This document shows positions 1 through 5,550 of a stretch of 8,420 nt of DNA, piece by piece. Below the pieces are notes generated by a model. That model was given only the letters and a program-made list of their open reading frames with translations, was not told where the DNA came from and searched no databases. The translations under genes and the position numbers were made by a program. The DNA is taken from NCBI GenBank assembly GCA_016186375.1, contig JACPLS010000002.1, positions 1-8,420 on the forward strand, in the 5' to 3' direction. This stretch comes from Candidatus Pacearchaeota archaeon. GTDB taxonomy: Archaea; Nanobdellota; Nanobdellia; Pacearchaeales; GW2011-AR1. Every line of letters begins with the position of its first letter. The first letter of the stretch is position 1.

Positions 1-377
1 TCGTCCGAGGTATATTCAGAAAAACCATAATTCTTTAACCCAGCGACTTCTTCTAAACCAACATTCTTTAGTATAACCGGAACATTAAAATCTTTTCTAA
101 AAAAATGCACTAATTCAAATAAAATATCATGGCTGGTAAAATAATTTGGAACGACGACGCCACTAATAGAACTCACCCCGAAAGGTATAAAGATATTCTC
201 TCCTGATATCTTCCAAGGATGATTTCTTGTTGCTTGCAAAACATATGCCCAACTATCCTTAAAGTCACAATTACCTTCGTCTCTGAACATTCTAGAAAAC
301 TTTCTAAAAATCTCTTCATCTTCTCGTGTTAAGAGTGAGAGTGTTTTTACTCCTGGAGATTTTTCTAAACAATTCAT
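1..377 (-). CDS. Probable DUF2156-like (GNAT-fold) protein, 5' part only
   Basis: This reading frame starts at ATG 377 and runs off the left edge after about 125 codons, so the C-terminus is missing. A stop lies in frame at 402-404 and no other standard start lies between it and ATG 377, which fixes the start. The visible part has an N-terminal helical stretch (REDEEIFRKFSRMF), then DFKDSWAYVLQATRNHPW, a strand-rich segment (NIFIPFGVSSISGVVVPNYF), and PVILKNVGLEEVAGLKNYGF near the cut. A 'D-F-x-D-x-W' block followed by strands and a 'valid-residue-by-residue' Leu/Val-rich segment ending in a GF turn resembles DUF2156 proteins, which are related to the C-terminal domain of phosphatidylglycerol lysyltransferases and to GNAT acyltransferases. 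I match the family from memory of its pattern, so the name is tentative; that the frame is coding is much firmer. It is transcribed divergently from the TrmB-type regulator at 471-1199, which may control it. Confidence 0.6.
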   Translation of the reverse strand, partial: MNCLEKSPGVKTLSLLTREDEEIFRKFSRMFRDEGNCDFKDSWAYVLQATRNHPWKISGENIFIPFGVSSISGVVVPNYFTSHDILFELVHFFRKDFNVPVILKNVGLEEVAGLKNYGFSEYTSD

Positions 378-399
378 GTAGTTGCCAACAAAAGAAGTA

Positions 400-411
400 A
401 TTTAAATTTTT
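400..411 (-). promoter_or_regulatory. TATA box of the leftmost gene
   Basis: The minus strand reads AAAATTTAAATT here, centred about 28 bases before ATG 377. No Shine-Dalgarno sequence precedes that ATG. The spacing fits an archaeal TATA box serving a leaderless transcript that begins at or next to the start codon. It sits beside the inverted repeat at 413-430. Confidence 0.5.
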
Positions 412-472
412 GTTGTAATAATTAGTACAAAAATAATAATGTTTATATAGATAAGATTCTTACAAAAATAAT
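406..472. promoter_or_regulatory. Operator-like repeats between the divergent genes
   Basis: Three repeat patterns fill this short promoter region. First, 413-430 (TTGTAATAATTAGTACAA) is an 18-base palindrome with 8 of 9 pairs matching. Second, ATTTTTGT at 406-413 is the exact inverse of ACAAAAAT at 427-434. Third, TACAAAAATAAT occurs exactly twice, at 426-437 and 461-472, 35 bases apart, one copy on each side of the TATA box of the plus-strand gene and the second overlapping its start codon. Palindromes and repeats placed around a regulator's own promoter usually mean autoregulation; the TrmB-family product of 471-1199 is the obvious candidate to bind here and to control both divergent genes. 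The repeats are seen directly, the binding protein is inferred. Confidence 0.5.
442..449 (+). promoter_or_regulatory. TATA box of the TrmB-type regulator gene
   Basis: TTTATATA is centred about 25 bases before ATG 471, with no ribosome binding site in between. This is the standard archaeal TATA position for a leaderless transcript. Confidence 0.65.
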
Positions 473-1199
473 GGATATAAATATATTTAAAGAATTCGGA
501 TTGACAAAGAACGAAATGATTATATTTCTAACACTAATAAAGCAGGGTTCACTAAGTGCTACAGGGGTCGCGAAAGAAACAGGTCTTAACCGTCCTTATT
601 TATACTATGCACTTGAAAGGCTAAGAGAGAAAGGCTATCTCTCAGAAATAAAAGATAAGGGAAAACGCGTCTTCAAAATAGTAGAATTAGATACAATACT
701 AATTCTTGAAAAAGATAAGGTGCTTTTTCTTGAAAAAACTATAGAAGAGTTGAAAAAATTGAGAGCGGAGAAAAATTTTGAAGAAAATTCAGTGGAAGTG
801 TTGAAAGGTAGTGCAGTAACTAAAAATATTTTTAGAAAAATGATGACTGAAATTAAACCACAAGAAGAAATTCTTTACCTGGGCCTTAACGAAGCAGCTA
901 TGGAAGCACTTGAGCCGCTTTATCTAAGAAGGGTACTGGAACATTTTAGAAAAAACAGAATTACCGAAAGAATTATAATTCATAAAAAAGGAAAGACGCT
1001 ATCTTATGCAAAAACAGCGCAGTATAAATATCTTGATCAGAAATTATTGGGAAATACTGCAAAAATAATCTATCAAAATACAATTATAGAAATTTTGTAT
1101 GGAAACCCTCAGCATGCTATTATAACAAAAAGCAAAGATATAGCAGAAACAATCAAACAACAATTTGAAGTTTTCTGGAAACTGGCAAAATCTGTTTAA
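471..1199 (+). CDS. TrmB-family winged-helix transcription regulator
   Basis: The 242-residue product has the TrmB family layout. Residues 10-73 form a winged helix-turn-helix: an N-terminal helix starting GLTKNEMIIFLTLI, the SATGVAKETGLNRPYLYYALERL helix-turn-helix, then a wing (EKGYLSEIKDKGKRVFKI). Residues 76-103 are a Lys/Glu/Leu-rich helix, probably a coiled-coil dimer contact. Residues 106-242 look like the C-terminal domain of archaeal TrmB homologues, with SVEVLKGSAVTKNIFRKMM, EILYLGLNEAAMEAL and a final EILYGNPQHAIITK...FEVFWKLAK block. Known members bind sugars or other small molecules and repress or activate transport and metabolic genes; no ligand can be named here. The start is supported by the TATA box at 442-449, giving a leaderless message. 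Repeats at 406-472 suggest it regulates itself and the divergent leftmost gene. It ends in TAA, 40 bases before the convergent toxin gene. Confidence 0.85.
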   Translation: MDINIFKEFGLTKNEMIIFLTLIKQGSLSATGVAKETGLNRPYLYYALERLREKGYLSEIKDKGKRVFKIVELDTILILEKDKVLFLEKTIEELKKLRAEKNFEENSVEVLKGSAVTKNIFRKMMTEIKPQEEILYLGLNEAAMEALEPLYLRRVLEHFRKNRITERIIIHKKGKTLSYAKTAQYKYLDQKLLGNTAKIIYQNTIIEILYGNPQHAIITKSKDIAETIKQQFEVFWKLAKSV

Positions 1200-1239
1200 A
1201 CTTCATCAATTCTTCCCCCATTATTCTATAAAACAGCCC

Positions 1240-1746
1240 TCACATCATATTAATTTTAGCTAATACTTCCCTATATTTCTCTGTTGAAAAATAAAATCCA
1301 AGTTGAATCATTCTATTAATGTATTCAATAGCTTCTTTCTTTCTAAAAACCTTATTTTTAACCATTAAAAGAATTAAGTATATCGAACCATGACATTTAA
1401 TTCCGAATGTTTCTGCTATACTATTAGCATATGTTTCATCAATTATAGCTATTGCTTTTATTTCTCTAGCTATAGCTAATATCTCTTTATCGGCCTTGCT
1501 TAGAAAAGAAATAGATTTGAAAGCCTCAATCTGTTCTTGTTTTCCTTTTTTTATAACAAATAACCTCTCTTTTATTAATTCATCAATAATCTTTGCTTCA
1601 TATTCCATTCTTTCAAACCCTTTTTCAACAACTTCTTTATAAACTTCTAAAGGAATTATTTTATCGCTCTTTAAAAACTTGAGTCGGTCTAATATCTTAA
1701 TTTTCCCCAGATATATGAGACTGCTAGAATCAAAAACATAACTCAT
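1240..1746 (-). CDS. DUF3368-type PIN-domain toxin (VapC-like RNase)
   Basis: The 168-residue product is a PIN-fold protein of the DUF3368 kind. The N-terminal strand MSYVFDSSSLIYL carries the first acidic residue (D6) and the usual following Ser cluster. VYKEVV (E38) gives the second acid, LSKADKEILAIARE (D86) the third and AIAIIDETYANSIAETFGI (D103) the fourth, so the metal-binding acidic set looks complete. IKCHGSIYLILLMVKN is the typical helix after the active site. PIN toxins of this type are metal-dependent ribonucleases. The gene lies 4 bases downstream of a UPF0175 antitoxin gene, the usual partner of DUF3368 toxins, in antitoxin-toxin order and co-oriented. No Shine-Dalgarno sequence sits at a good distance from the ATG; a GGAGGC lies 14 bases upstream inside the antitoxin gene. 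It stops with TGA. The RNA target cannot be told from sequence. Confidence 0.85.
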   Translation of the reverse strand: MSYVFDSSSLIYLGKIKILDRLKFLKSDKIIPLEVYKEVVEKGFERMEYEAKIIDELIKERLFVIKKGKQEQIEAFKSISFLSKADKEILAIAREIKAIAIIDETYANSIAETFGIKCHGSIYLILLMVKNKVFRKKEAIEYINRMIQLGFYFSTEKYREVLAKINMM

Positions 1747-1750
1747 TTGT

Positions 1751-2050
1751 TTAAGAAACAGCCTCCAAATCCTTTTCTATTACTCTATCCTTAACCCAAT
1801 TAATCTGTTTTTCTTTAATTTTTGCTATAAAACTCCAAATGTCCATTCCAGCAATTTCTGCAGCTTTAGAAATAGTAGTTTTTCCTTCCTTCAACAACAT
1901 AATACCATACTCCTCTCTCCAAAATTGCAAAGATCTATATAATAGTTTTCTAATTGCGACAGATTTCTCTAAATGCTCTATTTTCATGTATATCTCTAGT
2001 TCTTTTTCTAATTCTTCTGAAATTCTTGCTGTTATAGGTATTTCAGTCAT
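1751..2050 (-). CDS. UPF0175-family antitoxin (VapB-like)
   Basis: Ninety-nine residues beginning MTEIPITARISEELEKEL. The N-terminal third (RISEELEKELEIYMKIEHLEKSVAIRKL, given here in pieces: strand ITARI, then two helices) looks like a ribbon-helix-helix DNA-binding and dimerisation unit. The middle and C-terminal part, with GKTTISKAAEIAGMDIWSFI followed by AKIKEKQINW, is the conserved UPF0175 helix-turn-helix signature. Family members are antitoxins of DUF3368 PIN toxins, and such a toxin gene follows 4 bases downstream. The start at ATG 2050 is chosen over the far longer upstream start (2401) because the family begins here and because a TTTATAAA TATA box lies at 2073-2080, centred 26 to 27 bases before this ATG. 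The same frame is open upstream to 2401 (separate entry). The antitoxin, alone or with the toxin, probably represses its own promoter through the repeats at 2062-2087. Confidence 0.8.
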   Translation of the reverse strand: MTEIPITARISEELEKELEIYMKIEHLEKSVAIRKLLYRSLQFWREEYGIMLLKEGKTTISKAAEIAGMDIWSFIAKIKEKQINWVKDRVIEKDLEAVS

Positions 2051-2401
2051 ATGTATACTATGTTTACATATGTTTATAAAGTTTACAATATAGAGAATTG
2101 GAATTTTTAACCCATAAAAATAATTAAATCTAGTTATGCAATCGACAGTCCCGTCTCCATTGAAATCTCTATAGCAAATATAATCAATTTTTTGATTTCC
2201 CTTAGTTTGAGTAATTTCAACTCCATTGTATCCACTACTACTTCTGACAATTTTCTTTTGGAATATAACTCCATTTCCCAATCTTACACTATTAGTTCGT
2301 GTTTGCTCCTCATCAATAGGAAGCAAAAGCACAGCTCCCAAACAAACAGCCCCTGCTAAACCTCCAATTAAATATTCTATTTTTTTATTCTTAAAGAACA
2401 T
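1751..2401 (-). CDS. Composite frame: membrane-anchored EF-hand-like head in frame with the antitoxin
   Basis: One uninterrupted 216-codon frame starts at ATG 2401 and ends at the antitoxin stop. Codons 1-117 are unrelated to antitoxins. Residues 9-29 are a hydrophobic segment (YLIGGLAGAVCLGAVLLLPI), a signal anchor or membrane helix after a short Lys-rich N-terminus. Residues 30-90 are polar, and D79-F-N-G-D-G-T-V-D87 matches the first nine positions of an EF-hand/dockerin calcium loop (D, N, D, D at positions 1, 3, 5, 9) but lacks the acidic residue at position 12. After about residue 92 the peptide (NYFYGLKIPILYIVNFINI) is the translation of the antitoxin's own promoter DNA, so it does not look like natural protein. 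I therefore read codons 1-92 as a small exported protein gene that has lost its stop and C-terminus, probably when vapBC came to lie next to it. A genuine fusion is possible but less likely. The frame may simply be predicted as one gene by software. Confidence 0.5.
   Translation of the reverse strand: MFFKNKKIEYLIGGLAGAVCLGAVLLLPIDEEQTRTNSVRLGNGVIFQKKIVRSSSGYNGVEITQTKGNQKIDYICYRDFNGDGTVDCITRFNYFYGLKIPILYIVNFINICKHSIHMTEIPITARISEELEKELEIYMKIEHLEKSVAIRKLLYRSLQFWREEYGIMLLKEGKTTISKAAEIAGMDIWSFIAKIKEKQINWVKDRVIEKDLEAVS
2062..2087 (-). promoter_or_regulatory. vapBC promoter with TATA box and three operator-like repeats
   Basis: On the minus strand TTTATAAA (2073-2080) is centred 26 to 27 bases before ATG 2050. 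The TATA box is flanked and partly overlapped by three similar heptamers on the minus strand: TGTAAAC at 2081-2087, TATAAAC at 2072-2078 and TGTAAAC at 2062-2068, spaced 9 and 10 bases, that is about one helical turn. Two copies of CATATG (2048-2053 and 2067-2072) lie beside them. Such helical-phase repeats over a promoter fit cooperative binding by a ribbon-helix-helix antitoxin. The promoter position is well supported, the operator role is inferred. Confidence 0.6.
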
Positions 2402-2421
2402 TTGTTAATATATATGGGAGT

Positions 2422-2429
2422 ATTTTTAA
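2422..2429 (-). promoter_or_regulatory. Possible TATA box of the head reading frame
   Basis: The minus strand reads TTAAAAAT, centred about 25 bases before ATG 2401, within the short gap after the methyltransferase stop. It would allow leaderless transcription of the composite frame independent of the vapBC promoter. The gap is AT-rich and the match is loose; an ATATATAT run nearer the ATG is too close to be a TATA box. Confidence 0.35.
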
Positions 2430-2442
2430 TTCTTTCTCTCAT

Positions 2443-3249
2443 TTAAGTGCTTTTCCTCAATAACAAAACATGTGATCCAGCATTGCTATTTTTGAAACTG
2501 AAAGGCTGCCAAATCGGAATATCGAGTTCAATTTCAAGACCTGATTTTTTAAGATGATATTTAAAGCGATGGAAATCTACTTTATGCTCTTCCACTCCAG
2601 AAAGCTCTAATTCTCTAACTTCTCTGATAGCTTTCTGTGATTCAATCGTTGCATTTCCTTCTTTAAAGTAATCATCAAGTGAAGCGTAATATGTATTGAC
2701 AACATTAATTCTTTCTCTCCGAGAAGAATATCTGGGGAGAAAATTCTCACACATAATCACTTTCCCAGAAGAAAGAAGATGCCTATTTATGTTCCTTAAA
2801 AATACTTCTTTTAATTCATCTGTTATATGATGATATGCCGAACTTGCAGTCACAAAATTAAATTGCCTCATAAGATTAACAGAACATGCGTCTGCTTTTA
2901 TGAATTGCCATCCATATTGGCCAAAACGCTCATTTGCCGACTTAACAAATAAAGGATTAATATCTACTCCTATTACTCTTATTTTATCCGAAACAAGACT
3001 AAGATAATTTGGAAAATTTCCTGGTCCAGAGCACATATCTAGAATAGAGCATTCAGGTAATAGCTTTTTTATCTCTAATCCAATATTCTGATGTAATCCT
3101 CCGTACATTGTATTTACCCCTTTTTTTACAAGTTCCTTGAGAAGTACTCCTGCACTTACAGCCCACATTGTAACTTCATTATTCATTCCATCTGGGCCAT
3201 TTAGATAGGCCTCGGCTGAAGTATAGAGATTAGATTCTTCTGTTTTCAT
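2443..3249 (-). CDS. Class I SAM-dependent methyltransferase
   Basis: From ATG 3249 the product is 268 residues. Motif I is ILDMCSGPGNF (69-79), the glycine-rich SAM loop; the acidic residue that holds the SAM ribose is D96 in VIGVDINP; FIKADA follows as the third strand motif; SSAYHHI (136-142) takes the place of the usual 'LHHI' segment after strand 4; and SSGKVIMCENFLPR (160-173) is strand 5. The 25 residues before motif I and the last 90 residues are helical and probably form the substrate pocket; the substrate is unknown. An earlier in-frame ATG at 3270 exists, but the start at 3249 is preferred: it forms an ATGA overlap with the stop of the upstream gene and follows AGGAGG by 6 bases, the only good Shine-Dalgarno site seen in the window. 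The two genes are therefore translationally coupled and probably work in one pathway. It ends in TAA. Confidence 0.85.
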   Translation of the reverse strand: MKTEESNLYTSAEAYLNGPDGMNNEVTMWAVSAGVLLKELVKKGVNTMYGGLHQNIGLEIKKLLPECSILDMCSGPGNFPNYLSLVSDKIRVIGVDINPLFVKSANERFGQYGWQFIKADACSVNLMRQFNFVTASSAYHHITDELKEVFLRNINRHLLSSGKVIMCENFLPRYSSRRERINVVNTYYASLDDYFKEGNATIESQKAIREVRELELSGVEEHKVDFHRFKYHLKKSGLEIELDIPIWQPFSFKNSNAGSHVLLLRKST

Positions 3250-4484
3250 TTTCGTCCTCCTATCTCCCATGGTGATTGTAAAACATTCCTTATTTTGTCA
3301 GTCATTTTACCGCGTTCAGTTATAAGCTCCAAACTTCCATTTTTCCTTATAATTGCTTCTGGGCAAGATGATTTATTAAGAAAGTCCATGTGCTGTGTCG
3401 CGCAATAAGCTCCAACATCTTCAAGAATTATATAATCTCCTTCCTTTAAACTGCTCGGAAAATAAACTATTCCTGGAAAAAGCCTATCGCTTGATAAAGT
3501 TGTATTCCCACTAAGATATCCTGCTTTCTCATTAATCAAACCACAAATAATTTCTTGAAATCTAGAGTTATAGAAAGATAATCTATGTTGTCTTTGTCCT
3601 ATTGTCGCAGAAGGCATCTGAACATAAGAGCCATCAGTAAAAACTTCATATGCAGATTTTCCAACTATTTTTTCTATCCCATTTACTTGTACAATCAACA
3701 ACCCAGTATCAGCCAAAATATCTCTTCCTGGTTCTATGGAAAATATAATATCTTTTGGAACTTTAAACTCATCAATTCTCTTCTTTAATTCTATGAAATA
3801 ACTAGCCCAATCAAAGTGACCATCCACTAATTCGTAATCATAATTGAACCCTCCGCCAAGATTTATTTCTTTTAGAGACTGAAATATTGATAGACATTCA
3901 AGACCTTTTACTTGATACCTTAAATGAACTTCTAGTTTATTTTTTGTTCCGGGATAAATATGTATTCCACAAAGTTTCCTGTTGTTTCTGTTAAGAATCC
4001 TGCATACTTTGTTAAATTGCTCTGGTTTTATTCCTTGGCGTTGATTAGAATCAGGAGATAAATCGACTCGTATTGAAAGATTATTTACTCCTCTCTTCAA
4101 AGCTTCCTCCAGATTGCTAAGAGTAGCATAATTAACTTGAAGATTACCTTTAAGAAAATACTCTAAATCCTTTCTTGATAGATGTGTAGAAGAAACAATT
4201 CTAGGAATAGATTTTAGATTATGTGCCTCTAGCTGTTCATTTTCCTCAATGCTCTGTAAGGTTAATCCGACTTCTTCATTTGCTAAAATTGCAGCAATAT
4301 GTGGATTTGAGTTTGCAAAATAGCTAACATAAAGATTAACTTTATTTTGGATACCTGAATTAGAAATAGCTCTTCTAACTCTTGCTATATTGTCAGAAAT
4401 AGTTGCTTCTATGTAAATAAAAGCAGGCGAACCTACTTCTTTAACAATTTGCTTCATTTGTGCTGGATTTATTTTAGTTACCAT
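3246..4484 (-). CDS. Fold-type III PLP-decarboxylase homologue lacking the PLP lysine
   Basis: The 412-residue product spans the full length of the Orn/DAP/Arg decarboxylase family (TIM barrel then beta domain). Recognisable landmarks are SPAFIYIEATISDNI (19-33), GIHIYPGTK (173-181) at the 'HxGS/HxYxGTQ' position, NLGGGF (208-213) for the phosphate loop, IEPGRDILADTGLL (250-263), TDGSYVQMP (283-291), SSDRLF (331-336) and GDYIILEDVGAY (349-360). Two key positions are changed. The motif normally 'YxxKAN/SYKTN' reads VSYFANSN, with F56 where the lysine forms the Schiff base with PLP, and the 'CxSxD/CDGLD' motif reads TLSSD, with T329 for the catalytic cysteine of the partner subunit. F56 is TTT and lysine AAA or AAG, so no single-base error explains it. 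The protein may be a pseudoenzyme, a binding or regulatory subunit, or an enzyme with another chemistry. ATG 4484 is preceded by a TATA box at 4504-4513. The next gene, a methyltransferase, is coupled by ATGA. Confidence 0.85.
   Translation of the reverse strand: MVTKINPAQMKQIVKEVGSPAFIYIEATISDNIARVRRAISNSGIQNKVNLYVSYFANSNPHIAAILANEEVGLTLQSIEENEQLEAHNLKSIPRIVSSTHLSRKDLEYFLKGNLQVNYATLSNLEEALKRGVNNLSIRVDLSPDSNQRQGIKPEQFNKVCRILNRNNRKLCGIHIYPGTKNKLEVHLRYQVKGLECLSIFQSLKEINLGGGFNYDYELVDGHFDWASYFIELKKRIDEFKVPKDIIFSIEPGRDILADTGLLIVQVNGIEKIVGKSAYEVFTDGSYVQMPSATIGQRQHRLSFYNSRFQEIICGLINEKAGYLSGNTTLSSDRLFPGIVYFPSSLKEGDYIILEDVGAYCATQHMDFLNKSSCPEAIIRKNGSLELITERGKMTDKIRNVLQSPWEIGGRK
3256..3261 (-). promoter_or_regulatory. 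Shine-Dalgarno site of the methyltransferase gene
   Basis: The minus strand reads AGGAGG, 6 bases before ATG 3249, inside the last codons of the upstream gene. It decides the methyltransferase start in favour of 3249 over the ATG at 3270, which lies upstream of the site and has none of its own. It supports translational coupling through the ATGA overlap. Confidence 0.8.
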
Positions 4485-4503
4485 AAAGTAGTGGCTTATT
4501 ACT

Positions 4504-4513
4504 ATTATATAAA
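4504..4513 (-). promoter_or_regulatory. TATA box of the decarboxylase-like/methyltransferase operon
   Basis: The minus strand reads TTTATATAAT, centred about 25 bases before ATG 4484, with no ribosome binding site between. This suggests a leaderless first gene. The divergent regulator promoter lies about 40 bases away. Confidence 0.6.
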
Positions 4514-4550
4514 AATATCTAAATTATTTTTTTCATTAAAAGCAAAAGAC

Positions 4551-4575
4551 TTATAAATAATACAAATTTATACAA
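4551..4575 (+). promoter_or_regulatory. TATA box and short direct repeat before the double-Lrp gene
   Basis: TTATAAAT (4551-4558) is centred about 25 to 26 bases before ATG 4580, fitting a leaderless transcript. Between it and the ATG, TACAA occurs at 4561-4565 and 4571-4575, exactly one helical turn apart on the same face. Lrp-type regulators often bind phased AT-rich sites, so this could be part of an autoregulatory site, but the repeat is short and could be chance in such AT-rich DNA. Confidence 0.45.
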
Positions 4576-4579
4576 CATT

Positions 4580-5539
4580 ATGAAAACTGACATAAAAGAC
4601 CAAAAGTTGATGTATTGGCTAGACCAAAATAGCAGGGCAACTAATAAAGAACTAGGAAAGAAAGTTGGCATTTCTGAACAAGCAATAGGTTACAAATTAA
4701 AAAGATTAGAAGAAAAAGGAGCAATCAAGAGATATGTAACATTTGTTAATACGCCTGCATTAGGCTACATCCACTATAAAGTTCTTTTGAGATTACATAA
4801 TACGGATGTCAAAAAAGAAAAAGAAATAATTATATTTCTAGTAAAGAATAAGAATATCCGTTGGGTTGTTTCCTGCAGCGGAAAATGGGATATTAATTTT
4901 TCCATATTAGCTAAAAGCGCGGAGGATTTTACCACAATCTATAGAGATATAGAAAAAAAGATAGGAGACTACATTAGCGAAAAAAGTGTTTCGATTCTTA
5001 TTAAATCCCCTGGCTTAACAAAAGAATATCTCTTAGGGATGTCTGAAGCAAAAATTAGATTATACGGAGAAAAGAAGGCTGAAAAAGAACTTGATACAAT
5101 TGATAAAAAGATATTAAAATCAATATCTCAAAACTCTCGTAAAAACATAGTTGAAATAGCAGAAGAGATTAATTCAACAATTGATGTAGTTAGATACCGA
5201 TTGAAAAAACTTGAAGAAACTAAAATAATAAGCGGATACACAGTCCAACTAGGATTTGATAAAATAGGGGTTCTTCGCTATAGCGTTTTCTTTAGTTTAC
5301 ATAAAATGTCTGATGAAATAGAAAGAAAAATGTTTGAATTTGCACAAAGGCAGAATAATATTGTTTTTATGCTTATTTTGATTGGAACATATGATTTATC
5401 TTTAGAACTTGAAGTTCCTTCATATCAAGTTCTTGAAAGTATTATCAAAAAGTTTAGAGAAGAGTTTGCAAACAACATAAGTGATTTTGAAATTATATTT
5501 AACACTGACGAGTTTAAATATAATTTCTATCCTTTTTAA
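4580..5539 (+). CDS. Double Lrp/AsnC-family transcription regulator
   Basis: The 319 residues contain two complete Lrp/AsnC units in tandem. Unit 1: helix-turn-helix about 5-55 (DQKLMYWLDQNSRATNKELG, GISEQAIGYKLKRLEEKGAI), then a ligand-sensing RAM-type domain about 61-143 with VVSCSGKWDINFSILAKSAEDF. Unit 2: helix-turn-helix about 171-221 (LDTIDKKILKSISQNSRKNI, VVRYRLKKLEETKIISGY), then a second RAM-type domain about 228-310 with LILIGTYDLSLELEVPSYQV. Single-unit Lrp proteins of about 150 residues dimerise and bind amino acids at RAM interfaces; a tandem protein would supply both halves of a dimer on one chain. It starts leaderless after the TATA box at 4551-4558 and is divergent from the decarboxylase-like/methyltransferase pair, 95 bases away, so that pair is its most likely target, with an amino acid or related metabolite as ligand. 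The two units differ clearly in sequence. It ends in TAA, 11 bases from the convergent endonuclease Q gene. Confidence 0.85.
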   Translation: MKTDIKDQKLMYWLDQNSRATNKELGKKVGISEQAIGYKLKRLEEKGAIKRYVTFVNTPALGYIHYKVLLRLHNTDVKKEKEIIIFLVKNKNIRWVVSCSGKWDINFSILAKSAEDFTTIYRDIEKKIGDYISEKSVSILIKSPGLTKEYLLGMSEAKIRLYGEKKAEKELDTIDKKILKSISQNSRKNIVEIAEEINSTIDVVRYRLKKLEETKIISGYTVQLGFDKIGVLRYSVFFSLHKMSDEIERKMFEFAQRQNNIVFMLILIGTYDLSLELEVPSYQVLESIIKKFREEFANNISDFEIIFNTDEFKYNFYPF

Positions 5540-5550
5540 TTTCCCTAATT

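Noticed and set aside
1200..1239. A terminator between the convergent regulator and toxin genes.
   Set aside because: There is no stem-loop and no clear T-run in either direction in this 40-base gap.
1761..1766. GGAGGC as the toxin ribosome binding site.
   Set aside because: It is 14 bases from the toxin ATG, too far for a normal site, and is explained by antitoxin codons; coupling across the 4-base gap is enough.
1839..2093. Plus-strand open frames at 1839-2093, 2226-2408, 3585-3788, 6049-6234, 6643-6879 and 6883-7068.
   Set aside because: All lie opposite well-supported minus-strand genes and show no domain pattern or promoter of their own.
2443..3270. Methyltransferase start at ATG 3270, giving seven more residues (MGDRRTK).
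   Set aside because: The AGGAGG at 3256-3261 and the ATGA overlap point to ATG 3249; the extra residues are translated from the ribosome binding site.
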